48,719 nucleotides of DNA from the NCBI RefSeq assembly GCF_000169155.1, contig NZ_AAWL01000018.1:1-48719 (forward strand), in the 5' to 3' direction. This document shows, one piece after another, positions 28,337-37,664 of the stretch (position 1 is its first letter; every line of letters starts with the position of its first letter). Source of the stretch: Thermosinus carboxydivorans Nor1 (GTDB taxonomy: Bacteria > Bacillota > Negativicutes > Sporomusales > Thermosinaceae). The position numbers and the translations under genes were made by a program. The notes below the pieces were generated by a model that was not told where the DNA came from, ran no database searches, and saw only the letters and a program-made list of their open reading frames with translations.

Positions 28337-29521
28337 CTATTTGTCCGCCAGGGCGGCAATGCCCGGAAGCACCTTGCCTTCGAGAAATTCAAGCGACGCG
28401 CCGCCGCCAGTGGAAATATGGGTAATACGCGCGGCCAAGCCTACCTTTTCCAGGGCGGCAATGGAATCGCCGCCGCCGACAATGCTGGTGGCGCCGGAGC
28501 CGGCAACCGCTTTGGCCACCGCCTCGGTCCCTTTGGCAAAAGCGTCGAATTCGAAGACGCCCATGGGCCCGTTCCACACAACCGTTTTGGCTCCTTGCAC
28601 CGCCTCGCCAAACGCCTTGGCCGTTTCCGGCCCGATGTCCAGCACCATCCACTCGGGGTCGATTTCGGCCACGCCGGCAACGCGCCAGGCGGCATCGGCG
28701 GCAAAGCGGTCAGCAATAACTACGTCGGTAGGCAGCAGCAATTTTAAGCCCTTGGCTTTGGCTTGGTCAATCAGCGTGGCGGCCAGTTCGACTTTATCCT
28801 CCTCCACCAGTGACTTGCCGGTGGCAAAGCCTTGGGCCCGCAGGAAAGTGTTGGCCATACCGCCGCCGATAATCAGGGTATCAACTTTGCCAAGTAGATT
28901 TTCAATAACACCGATTTTATCCGATACCTTCGCCCCACCGATTATGGCGACAAAGGGCCGGGTCGGATTGGTAACCGCCTGCCCGAGAAACGCGATTTCT
29001 TTTTCCATGAGAAAACCGGCTACCATCGGCACAAATTTAGTAATCCCTTCCACCGAGGCATGAGCGCGGTGCGACACCCCGAAGGCGTCGTTAACGGCCA
29101 CGTCGGCCAGACGGGCCAGGCTTTGGGCAAAGCGCTCATCATTTTTTTCTTCTTCTTTATGAAAACGCAGGTTTTCGAGCAGCAGCACCTGGCCGGGCTT
29201 AAGCTGGGCGGCTTTGGCCTCGGCCTCGGCGCCCACGCAGTCGGCGGCAAACAACACTTCCTGACCAAGGAGCTCACTGAGCCGCTTAGCTACCGGCGCC
29301 AGCGAATACTCAGGCGCCGGCGCGCCTTTGGGCCGGCCCAGATGGCTGGCGAGAATGACCGCCGCCCCCTGGTCGAGCAGGTAGCGGATAGTGGGCAATG
29401 TGGCCCGGATGCGGGTGTCGTCGGTAATGTGGCCGCTTTTGTCCATCGGCACATTATAGTCTACCCGGACAAAGACTTTTTTGCCGGTTACGGCGATATC
29501 CTTTACCGTCTTTTTATTCAT
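28337..29521 (-). CDS. pgk: Phosphoglycerate kinase
   Basis: Transfers phosphate from 1,3-bisphosphoglycerate to ADP. The N-terminal substrate motif is [12 protein letters not shown], followed by [11 protein letters not shown], the nucleotide-side segment [14 protein letters not shown], and the C-terminal [15 protein letters not shown] chose ATG 29521, which lies 8 nt after GGAGG; an in-frame ATG at 29536 lies within the leader. The corrected 394 residues are typical. A terminator-like hairpin sits between it and gap. Confidence 0.97.
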   Translation of the reverse strand: MNKKTVKDIAVTGKKVFVRVDYNVPMDKSGHITDDTRIRATLPTIRYLLDQGAAVILASHLGRPKGAPAPEYSLAPVAKRLSELLGQEVLFAADCVGAEAEAKAAQLKPGQVLLLENLRFHKEEEKNDERFAQSLARLADVAVNDAFGVSHRAHASVEGITKFVPMVAGFLMEKEIAFLGQAVTNPTRPFVAIIGGAKVSDKIGVIENLLGKVDTLIIGGGMANTFLRAQGFATGKSLVEEDKVELAATLIDQAKAKGLKLLLPTDVVIADRFAADAAWRVAGVAEIDPEWMVLDIGPETAKAFGEAVQGAKTVVWNGPMGVFEFDAFAKGTEAVAKAVAGSGATSIVGGGDSIAALEKVGLAARITHISTGGGASLEFLEGKVLPGIAALADK

Positions 29522-29534
29522 CTCCCATACCTCC

Positions 29535-29560
29535 AAAAAGGGGCACGCGCTGTGCCCCTT
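29535..29560 (-). other. Hairpin with short T-tract between gap and pgk
   Basis: A 9-bp stem AAGGGGCAC / GTGCCCCTT (29538-29546, 29552-29560) is followed on the minus strand by TTTTT and then directly by the pgk ribosome-binding site. It could attenuate transcription so that gap is made in excess over the downstream genes, or protect the gap mRNA end. Confidence 0.65.
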
Positions 29561-29564
29561 GGCA

Positions 29565-30584
<1,020 letters not shown>

Positions 30585-30597
30585 CTAAAAGAATAAT

Positions 30598-30629
30598 TTT
30601 TTTATTATTAAGATTTTTTATTATTAAGA
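30598..30629. repeat. 16-bp perfect tandem duplication at the cggR stop codon
   Basis: TTTTTTATTATTAAGA occurs twice without a gap (30598-30613, 30614-30629). The second copy contains the cggR stop codon (30624-30626). On the coding strand it produces a row of TAA triplets just before the gap leader. Confidence 0.9.
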
Positions 30630-31649
30630 GTTTATAATACCCTGGATGGCGCGGGCGGCGGCCTCGTCGGTAATCAGAATGTCCTGCCCGCCGGCCCCGG
30701 TGACAGCGACAATAGCGGCTGCCTTAGAGCTTCCGCCCGCTACGGCAATAACCCGGCCAATACCGGTTAAATCAGCCAGGCGCAACCCTACGCTGTTAGT
30801 AACATACACGACATCGCCCGTAATGGTGCAGTACTGGCCCAAGGCTTCGCCTACCGCGCCGCGGGCCGTAATTTCCCTGATCGTCTCTGCCGGCAAGCCG
30901 CGGCGGGCAGCCATTTGAGCCGCCTGTCCGATGCCATGAACCAAAATATGGGCGCGTTTAATCATGTCGGCTACTGCCCGTACGTTGCCGTCACTGGCAA
31001 GAATGGCCTCCAGCGCTTCCTCGCTTAAACCGTCAGGAATGTGCAGCAGGCGGTACCGCCCCCCCAGCTTGCCCGCAATCCGGGCAGCGATAGTATTGGC
31101 CTGGTATTCCACCTGTTCGCCCAACCCACCGCGGGCCGGCACCACCGTGGTGCCCGGCGCGCTAAACTGGACGGCGTCGGCGAGAGTAGCCATGGTAGAG
31201 CCGCCACTTACCGCAATGGTCATATTATCTCCCAGATATTGGCTTAATACTCCCGCGGCCGCTCGGCCGAGCTCGCGCTGCACCGCCGCGTCCGCCTGGC
31301 TATCGCCAGGAATGATAACTACCCGCTCAAGACGCAGTTTGACGGCAAGCTCTTCTTCCAGGTCAGTAAGCCCGCGCACCAGGCGGATATAAGCCGCCAG
31401 TTCGCTCAGCAGGGCGCCGCCTTCGTCGGTTACCGTCATGCCCAGCGGCGAAAAGTCGACCAAGCCGGCATTTTTTAAAAAATCTACCTGGGCACGAACA
31501 ATGCGCTCACCCACGCCCAGCATGGCGGCCAGCGCGCGCCAGCCTACCGGCTGGGCATACTGAATATGCCGGAGTATATTATAACGATCTTCCATAACAC
31601 TTATAAGTTCGGGAGCAATTTTTCGGTGCAGCCGGGCGATGTCTTTCAC
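30624..31649 (-). CDS. cggR: Central glycolytic genes regulator CggR (SorC family)
   Basis: Represses the gap operon and, in the well-studied Bacillus homologue, is inactivated by fructose 1,6-bisphosphate. The N-terminal winged helix (about residues 20-75: RYNILRHIQYAQPVGWRALA, then ERIVRAQVDFLKNAGLVD) is followed by a SorC/DeoR-type sugar-binding domain with AVSGGSTMATLADAV and ARGGLGEQVEYQ. I chose the GTG at 31649 behind GGAGGGGAG; the frame is open a further 63 bases. At 341 residues it matches the usual size. A two-repeat operator lies directly upstream, implying autoregulation. Confidence 0.95.
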   Translation of the reverse strand: MKDIARLHRKIAPELISVMEDRYNILRHIQYAQPVGWRALAAMLGVGERIVRAQVDFLKNAGLVDFSPLGMTVTDEGGALLSELAAYIRLVRGLTDLEEELAVKLRLERVVIIPGDSQADAAVQRELGRAAAGVLSQYLGDNMTIAVSGGSTMATLADAVQFSAPGTTVVPARGGLGEQVEYQANTIAARIAGKLGGRYRLLHIPDGLSEEALEAILASDGNVRAVADMIKRAHILVHGIGQAAQMAARRGLPAETIREITARGAVGEALGQYCTITGDVVYVTNSVGLRLADLTGIGRVIAVAGGSSKAAAIVAVTGAGGQDILITDEAAARAIQGIINS

Positions 31650-31665
31650 AAAGTTCTCCCCTCCG

Positions 31666-31702
31666 GGTCTATATATGTCCCACCGGTACCTGTTATGTCC
31701 CA
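31666..31702 (-). promoter_or_regulatory. CggR-like operator
   Basis: On the minus strand TGGGACATAACA is followed exactly 20 bp later by TGGGACATATAT and then AGAC. The Bacillus subtilis CggR operator has two GGGAC-N6-TGTC units at the same 20-bp period, so spacing and half-sites agree. It overlaps the cggR leader, consistent with repression of the whole operon. Confidence 0.8.
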
Positions 31703-31720
31703 TTCCGGCCAAAAAAATTC

Positions 31721-31766
31721 GCCACTATGACCTTAATTTAATAAATATTATTCGGCAAATAGTGGC
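31721..31766. repeat. 8-bp inverted repeat upstream of cggR
   Basis: GCCACTAT (31721-31728) and ATAGTGGC (31759-31766) flank a 30-bp AT-rich core expected to contain the cggR promoter. The -35 and -10 hexamers could not be fixed by eye. Confidence 0.5.
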
Positions 31767-31817
31767 AATTTCCTGCTAAGTTTTAAAAAACTTTAAACAC
31801 TTAACCCCGCCCCCAAC

Positions 31818-31936
31818 CTCACACCTCACACCTCACACCTCATACCTCACACCTCATACCTCATACCTCACACCTCACACCTCATACCTCATACCTCATA
31901 CCTCATTCCTCATACCTCATTCCTCATTCCTCATTC
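31818..31936. repeat. 7-bp tandem repeat, seventeen units
   Basis: Seventeen directly adjacent heptamers of CTCACAC, CTCATAC and CTCATTC. The last unit overlaps the stop codon of the MgtC-like gene (31931-31933), so the tract grows straight out of that gene's end. Variants are clustered: CTCATTC units are all near the gene, CTCACAC units towards cggR. A seven-unit tract of the same family lies at 11069-11117. Confidence 0.95.
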
Positions 31937-32596
31937 CCTTTTCACCGCCATCACACCGTCAATAGCCATAAGATTAGCGATTACCTCATTGACATTGACC
32001 CGGTCAGGAAAGTGCAGCATCAGCGTAACCAACAGCGAATGACCATGATCATCATGTTCTTCAATACGGATGTCGCGGATACTGACGCAGTGTTGTCCCA
32101 GATAAGACCCGATTTTGCCAATCTGCCCAGGCTTATCGACAATCGACAGGAGCAACGTGGCAGTATAACCTTGACTGTAGCTTTTTTCTAACCGGGAAAG
32201 CGTGGTAAGAGTCAGTAAAACCAGACAAGTAGTAAACAAGGCGCCCCAAAAATAGCCGGCCCCTACCGCCAGGCCTACACCTGATACCACCCAGATGCTG
32301 GCCGCTGTGGTCAGTCCCTTGACCGTCGCCCCTTCCTTCATGATGGTACCGGCGCCGAGGAAGCCGATGCCGCTCACCACTTGGGCCGCCAGCCGCGCCG
32401 GGTCGGCGTTGGTCTGGCCCTGTACCGAATAATAAATATTGATGGACAAAATCATGATGAGGCAAGACCCCAGACACACAAGCACATGGGTGCGAAGACC
32501 GGCCCATTTATTGCGCGACTGCCGTTCATAGCCGATAATACCGCCCAGCACGAAGGCCACGGCGACGCGGATGCAGATGTCAAGGTCACTGATCAT
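31931..32596 (-). CDS. MgtC/SapB-family membrane protein with C-terminal ACT-like domain
   Basis: A 221-residue membrane protein. The N-terminal 130 residues hold four or five helices with the MgtC signatures GGIIGYERQSRNKWAGLRTH, SGIGFLGAGTIMKEG and GLTTAASIWVVSGVGLAVG. Residues about 150-221 form a soluble ACT-like domain (SIVDKPGQIGKIGSYL). MgtC proteins affect Mg2+ starvation survival and F-type ATPase activity in pathogens, but the role in free-living anaerobes is unclear. GGAGG precedes the ATG. It is apparently monocistronic, between cggR and the glycosyltransferase operon. Confidence 0.9.
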   Translation of the reverse strand: MISDLDICIRVAVAFVLGGIIGYERQSRNKWAGLRTHVLVCLGSCLIMILSINIYYSVQGQTNADPARLAAQVVSGIGFLGAGTIMKEGATVKGLTTAASIWVVSGVGLAVGAGYFWGALFTTCLVLLTLTTLSRLEKSYSQGYTATLLLSIVDKPGQIGKIGSYLGQHCVSIRDIRIEEHDDHGHSLLVTLMLHFPDRVNVNEVIANLMAIDGVMAVKRE

Positions 32597-32927
32597 CCCG
32601 CCAACCTCCAGTGTAATGTGTAATATAAAAATAATATGCTAGATATGCTAGCGCCGCAATGCTTAAAGGAAAACCGGCGATGCAAATCAACTGTCGCGCG
32701 CAACCCGTTTATTTGCCTCAAGCTTTAAGATATTGTTGTGCTTAAGGTATTCTATATTTACTCGAATATTCCTTTTATTTCAATTTTCTCGTTAAACGCA
32801 ATGAAGCTTTCAGCTTGGAATAACGGGACTAACATATCCATCCACTCTTCACCAACAGTTCAAGAAGTTTCAACTCGCGTTCCGTTGCCATTCACAGCGA
32901 CGTTTTGAGCCGAGCCAAGCGTCTTTT
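32597..32927. other. Gene-free spacer upstream of the MgtC-like gene
   Basis: About 330 bp without a convincing gene. It holds a 9-bp tandem duplication (ATATGCTAG at 32634-32642 and 32643-32651). It also holds AACTGTCGCGCGC near 32689, which resembles the terminal palindrome of the dispersed element. No clear terminator follows the glycosyltransferase operon. Confidence 0.5.
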
Positions 32928-34442
32928 TTACTCCTCTTCTTGCCAGAAAAGCAACCGGGGCTTAGGGTCCAAGATAGATAAATATTGTTCTCTCACCCCA
33001 TAATGCGCTTGGGGATCAAGCTTTTGATAGCGATAGTATTTTTCCAGCCGGTCGGCCGGCCGGACCCACCCCCAGTGCTGCAAGCGCACCTGGCAAGTTG
33101 CTCCCCGCAGGCTGGCGATACTAATCGGAAAACGTCCGCAATGCTGGGCTGTTTCTTGCCAAACGTAATTATAACCGGGCTTGTAACGAACTAAAAACGG
33201 CCGGTAATATTTGTGCGCTTGCCAATATTCATCCTCGCGGTACTGTTTTTCGGTCCACATATCGTAAAGGCGGAAGTAATATGCGTCAAAATGAGGGCTG
33301 CGCAACAGATGAGGCATGACGTCAACAATTTTGTCCTCAAACACCTCGTCAGCATCCAAAATTAGTATCCAATCAGGTTTAGTTTCCACCGCCAGATCCC
33401 ACAGCTGCTTACGCAACGCCACTTCATTATGAAATCCCGGCTCGTCATTGACAACTATTTTATGCGGCAGGCTAGCAAGGCAACGGCGGCACACAGCAAT
33501 GGTATGGTCTGTGCTGGCATCGTCCAGGATGACAGCTTCATGCACATAACGGGTCGCATGGGTGAGTACTTTCTCCAAGTAACGGTCTGCCTCGTTGCGC
33601 ACCAACATTGCCAGCATCAGGCGGGGTGAAGGCCTTTGCTGAGCATAGTCATATAGTTCTTTATGCTGGCTAAGGCCAGACAATTCAGACTCCCGGTACA
33701 TATGGTAAGGCGGGTAACAGGTATCGGCATAAAGTTCGAACCCCAGTGCAGCTGCCCGCACGCAAAAATGGCGGTCTTCACCAATCAAGTCAAGATTATA
33801 AATTTTTCGAAAAGAAACACCCGCTCGCAAAGCCGCGGCGCTAATCAGCGTACACGCTCCAAGTCCTCCTACCTTGTATATTCCTGGACATTGTAGCATG
33901 CGCAAAAAATTATTTTGCCGTTGGGCAGTTTCTTCAGGACTTAACTCTTCCCCTGTCTGCAGAGCATGCAGCCGGTACTGCCCCCCCAGCCACACCTGCG
34001 GCAAAGGAATTAAGTCCTTTTCCCACCTGGTCCAATAGACCTCGGCAACAATATCTTTGCCCAAACTCACAAGGTGGGTAATGGTCTTAGGATGGAGCGC
34101 CAAATCGGAATCGACCAGGAAGAGATAATCAAACTCTCTGTCACGCGCCATTTGAATAAATATATCTTTATAGCGGGCCACTTTCCAAATGATGTCGTCC
34201 TGCCAAAAATGAGTTTGTTCGTTGCACTGGTAATAATGGGAATTTTCCATACCGCGCAAAATGGTAGTCTGGGGCTTAGCCGCGGCAAAGGCTTGCAGCT
34301 GATCACTTAAGACGTCATTGTCGTCAATGAACGCGTACTCTACTGCAAGCCCTGCTGTTTCCAGCTGCGCCAGGCAAGTAAGAAACTCAGCCAAGATGTT
34401 TGGTTTCTGCCTAACTGGGCTGGCGATTAACACCCGTTTCAC
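32928..34442 (-). CDS. Two-domain glycosyltransferase
   Basis: A 504-residue protein with two GT-A-like modules. The N-terminal half (LIASPVRQKPNILAEFL; LFLVDSDLALHP as metal site) resembles Anp1/GT-family proteins that act on surface or glycan acceptors. The C-terminal half is a GT2 domain (MLAMLVRNEADRYLEKVL; the DxD site is in WILILDADEVFED). The start is the GTG at 34442, which overlaps the preceding gene by 32 bp. It is the last of four glycosyltransferase genes read as one operon. Donor and acceptor are unknown. There is no signal peptide or membrane helix, so it acts in the cytoplasm. Confidence 0.85.
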   Translation of the reverse strand: MKRVLIASPVRQKPNILAEFLTCLAQLETAGLAVEYAFIDDNDVLSDQLQAFAAAKPQTTILRGMENSHYYQCNEQTHFWQDDIIWKVARYKDIFIQMARDREFDYLFLVDSDLALHPKTITHLVSLGKDIVAEVYWTRWEKDLIPLPQVWLGGQYRLHALQTGEELSPEETAQRQNNFLRMLQCPGIYKVGGLGACTLISAAALRAGVSFRKIYNLDLIGEDRHFCVRAAALGFELYADTCYPPYHMYRESELSGLSQHKELYDYAQQRPSPRLMLAMLVRNEADRYLEKVLTHATRYVHEAVILDDASTDHTIAVCRRCLASLPHKIVVNDEPGFHNEVALRKQLWDLAVETKPDWILILDADEVFEDKIVDVMPHLLRSPHFDAYYFRLYDMWTEKQYREDEYWQAHKYYRPFLVRYKPGYNYVWQETAQHCGRFPISIASLRGATCQVRLQHWGWVRPADRLEKYYRYQKLDPQAHYGVREQYLSILDPKPRLLFWQEEE

Positions 34443-35949
34443 CTAATAACACCCCCTGCCAGAACGATAATGGTAGATCATGGGGCGCAGTCGCTTGCAC
34501 AAGGACTGCGATCAGCCTGAGCTGTTCCCGCACGGCTAAGTCTGTCGCTTGTTTAATCCTCGCGATATTACCGCCGCCCATTTGCATAAGCGTACATTGC
34601 AGCAGCAATATTTCCGCCCCGTTAGTTAAAATGCCATAGACGTGTGCGGGCAGCGGTCCTGCCGTTGGCGCTGCAACAAGCAATTGGCGATATATATTGC
34701 AATAAGCTGTCATCGCCGCAATGTCATTGGCCTTGCCCCGCTCGCGAGCAGCGTACAGGCTGGCGGCAAGAGCCAATTCAAACCGACCGGCCTCATATGT
34801 CAACCTGAACAAATTTGCCGTTTTTTCTGATGAAAGCACGTTCACTAAAGCTTTCTCGCCTATCTCAGGGTTGTGCAACCACACTCTGAGCAGCCGCTGC
34901 CAACAATGCAACACGATTTTGCCCGAACTACTATTAATAGCTTCTATATAACACTCGACCGCCTGATCATATTTCCCAGCCAGCGAATACGCATCACCCA
35001 ACAAGGCGGTGAGTCGACCACGCTCTGCCAAGTATCCTTTATTTGCCACCTCCTCTAAAGCTGCGACGGCGTCCTGATAGTTATGTCGCTGCATAAGCCA
35101 CAAGCCATACAGGCAACGTATATCGGCGTTTTCTGGTAGCGCCAGTACAGCCTTGCGAAACCATGTTTCCGCACCAGGGTCGTCAGGCAGTGCCAACTTA
35201 ACCAGTAAAATCGCCGTAATTAGTTGCGGAATATAGCCTTCATCCCCTTTTAACAAAACAACGGCTTTTTGCAGCCACTCATCTGCCTGTTGATAGTCTT
35301 TATTATGAAGGTACTCAATTCCAAGACTGTAATGCAGAAACGGGTCTTGCACATTTTTTCTAAGCGCTTTGCGAATAATGGCGGTGTTACGGTTAAACTT
35401 CCGCTTATGTTCAATTTCCTGCCGGCAATACCCATAGTGGCGAATGGTAAAAGGGACGAAAGCAAGCCCGCCGCCTTCATTGCAGCTGAGAATAGTTCCG
35501 GCAATCTGCTCGTGAATCGTTCCCACGAATCTGTACTCAGGTAAATTTTTAAATAAACGGACAACATAATCATCAACCATGCTGCCGCTTTCATCTAAAT
35601 AGCTGCAAATCCGGAAATAATACCCTTCCGCCGGGGTTTGCCGCATAAAGGCGAGTAATTCCTGCCTAGTTACCGAGCTCAGTTCTTCATCGGCATCCAA
35701 TACTAGCAGCCAATCTCCCTGCGCTTTGCTGATGGCATAGTTGCGAGCCGCCGCAAAATCATCTTCCCACTCGTAAAAAAACACCCGTGCCCCATGCTCT
35801 CGCGCAACATTCACTGTATTATCGGTTGACCCTGTATCGACAACGACTATCTCATCCGCAATATTTGCAACGCTCTTTAGACACCGCGCGAGACAATGCT
35901 CTTCATTTTTGACGATGATACATAGCGAAAGAAAAACGGCTGTGTTCAT
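34411..35949 (-). CDS. GT2 glycosyltransferase with TPR-like tail
   Basis: A 512-residue protein. Residues 1-210 are a GT2 catalytic domain (SLCIIVKNEEHCLARCLKSV; DEIVVVDTGSTDNT; metal site Asp85-Ala-Asp87 in LVLDADEEL). The rest is built of helical repeats with TPR-like spacing (LGIEYLHNKDYQQADEWLQK is the clearest). This layout is shared with protein O/S-glycosyltransferases of the SunS type, though SunS identity is not claimed. It overlaps the previous gene by 4 bp (ATGA) and the next by 32 bp. Confidence 0.87.
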   Translation of the reverse strand: MNTAVFLSLCIIVKNEEHCLARCLKSVANIADEIVVVDTGSTDNTVNVAREHGARVFFYEWEDDFAAARNYAISKAQGDWLLVLDADEELSSVTRQELLAFMRQTPAEGYYFRICSYLDESGSMVDDYVVRLFKNLPEYRFVGTIHEQIAGTILSCNEGGGLAFVPFTIRHYGYCRQEIEHKRKFNRNTAIIRKALRKNVQDPFLHYSLGIEYLHNKDYQQADEWLQKAVVLLKGDEGYIPQLITAILLVKLALPDDPGAETWFRKAVLALPENADIRCLYGLWLMQRHNYQDAVAALEEVANKGYLAERGRLTALLGDAYSLAGKYDQAVECYIEAINSSSGKIVLHCWQRLLRVWLHNPEIGEKALVNVLSSEKTANLFRLTYEAGRFELALAASLYAARERGKANDIAAMTAYCNIYRQLLVAAPTAGPLPAHVYGILTNGAEILLLQCTLMQMGGGNIARIKQATDLAVREQLRLIAVLVQATAPHDLPLSFWQGVLLGETGVNRQPS

Positions 35950-37664
35950 CGGTATAACCCCCGCATCCTCGCAGTGTGTTTCAGTTCCTGCTCCGCTTGT
36001 TCAAGCTCAGCCAGCAGTTCAGTAGTTGCTACGGGTTCGCTGGCTAGGACTGCATGGACCGCCTTGATGACTTCGGCAAAGCGTTGCTGCTTGCGCACAT
36101 CACAAGGTTGGGCGACCAAACAGCGGCGCCTAAGGTCAAGTAGCGCTGCCACTGCCTTACGATTGACTAAAGGCTGCGAGACAGCGCAGCACATTTTTTT
36201 ATAAAGGCAAAATGCCGCCCAAAAGATATCCCGGTATTCCCGCTCGCGCCAAAGCTCCCACAGTTTTTCGCGTGCTTCAGCGCAGCGCTCCAGCATGAGC
36301 AAAGCGACAATTTCATCTCCTAAAACTTCGCCACTAAGCCTTTTGCCTTGGCGCCGCATCTGCCGCAAGCACTGTAAAGCGCTATAGATATCGCCCCCAT
36401 AAATCTGGCATTTAGCTAGCAATTCCCAGCCCGTGTCATGCTCAGGATTTGAGTGAGTCAAACAACGCAAGGCAATAGCCGGCATGCCCAGCGTCCAAAA
36501 CAATTCGGCCATTTTTTCCGCTACTTCAGGGACTTTAAGATAGTTACGCTCAGCCAGGAAATCCACCACGTCTTGCACACTATGCCGGGTCAATTTTAAC
36601 AAAACAAGCTGATACAGGGGGTAATAATAGTTTTGAGTATTGTTTAAGGCTGCTACATAGTATTGCATGGCCTCATTATACAAGCCGAGTTTTTCCGCGC
36701 AATAGCCCAAATGATAATGGGCCAAGTAGCCATTCGTTCCGTCAGTATGAAAATAAGCCAGCGCCGGCGGCCCTAATTTCACCGCTTCTTGGAACCACTT
36801 GCGGGCAACTTCGTATTCGCCTTTCAATTCGAACAGCACGCCGCCGTCGAAAAAAAGATCACAGTAATCGGGATAGCGTTCACTTTCTTCCAGGCATAGA
36901 CAAATTGCTTTGTCAATTTCTCCCAAATGTTTGTAGCACTGCATAAGGTAGCGAACAGCCGCGCTACGAAAAGTTACTTGCTGCAGTGAAAAATTACTCA
37001 ACGCTTGACGCAAAGCTACGGCAGCCAGCTCGATTCGCCCCAAGCCAAGCCACTCCGCGCCTAAATAATACTGCCAAAAGGGGTCGTCAGGCTCTTTAGC
37101 AAGCGCTTTTTTCAAGAGCGCAATATTTCTGCCCCTCCGCCTGCGCCGCTCCGCTGGCGCAACGGCATCGTGATATATCGCCGGACTCAAGGCAACGCCG
37201 ATTGTCGCTGGATCACTGACGTGCACATATTCATGAACAAACCCTTTGTAACGGTGCTCCCGCCGAAACAAGCGCAGTACCATAATCCTTTCCTGTTCCC
37301 GGCCGTCATTTGCTACTTTCAGGGCATATAAAGGCAAACAATAGGCGCTATAGCGGGGCTGATTAATCAAGGCATGAAGCTCACCCGGCTTGGCGTCCAG
37401 GCGCTCATCAGCGTCCAGCGAAAGTATCCATTCATGCGTCGTTTGATCGATAGCAAAGTTACGCGCCGCAGCAAAATCATTCTGCCAAGGCAAACAGTAA
37501 ACCTTATCTGTAAAAGTTCTGGCAATTTGTACGGTATCGTCGCACGAACCTGTGTCAACGACGACAATCTCGTCCACTACGTCCTTAACACTTGCCAAGC
37601 ATTTGGCAATACGGCTGCCCTCATTACGCACGATCATTGCTAAGGAAACGCGTTGAAATATCAT
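35946..37664 (-). CDS. GT2 glycosyltransferase with long TPR-like tail
   Basis: A 572-residue protein. The GT2 domain covers about residues 1-230, with SLAMIVRNEGSRIAKCL, DEIVVVDTGSCDDT and the DxD site at Asp84/Asp86 (LSLDADERL). The remainder is a helical-repeat tail (GGVLFELKGEYEVARKWFQE; HYHLGYCAEKLGLYNEAMQY). I chose ATG 37664, which overlaps the upstream stop codon by 4 bp and has GGAGG ahead of it; the frame is open 162 bases further but inside the neighbouring gene. It ends in a charged coiled-coil-like stretch. It is the second gene of the operon. Confidence 0.87.
   Translation of the reverse strand: MIFQRVSLAMIVRNEGSRIAKCLASVKDVVDEIVVVDTGSCDDTVQIARTFTDKVYCLPWQNDFAAARNFAIDQTTHEWILSLDADERLDAKPGELHALINQPRYSAYCLPLYALKVANDGREQERIMVLRLFRREHRYKGFVHEYVHVSDPATIGVALSPAIYHDAVAPAERRRRRGRNIALLKKALAKEPDDPFWQYYLGAEWLGLGRIELAAVALRQALSNFSLQQVTFRSAAVRYLMQCYKHLGEIDKAICLCLEESERYPDYCDLFFDGGVLFELKGEYEVARKWFQEAVKLGPPALAYFHTDGTNGYLAHYHLGYCAEKLGLYNEAMQYYVAALNNTQNYYYPLYQLVLLKLTRHSVQDVVDFLAERNYLKVPEVAEKMAELFWTLGMPAIALRCLTHSNPEHDTGWELLAKCQIYGGDIYSALQCLRQMRRQGKRLSGEVLGDEIVALLMLERCAEAREKLWELWREREYRDIFWAAFCLYKKMCCAVSQPLVNRKAVAALLDLRRRCLVAQPCDVRKQQRFAEVIKAVHAVLASEPVATTELLAELEQAEQELKHTARMRGLYR

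Noticed and set aside
31818-31936. Possible CRISPR array
   Set aside because: Units are 7 bp and directly adjacent with no spacers; it is a simple tandem repeat.
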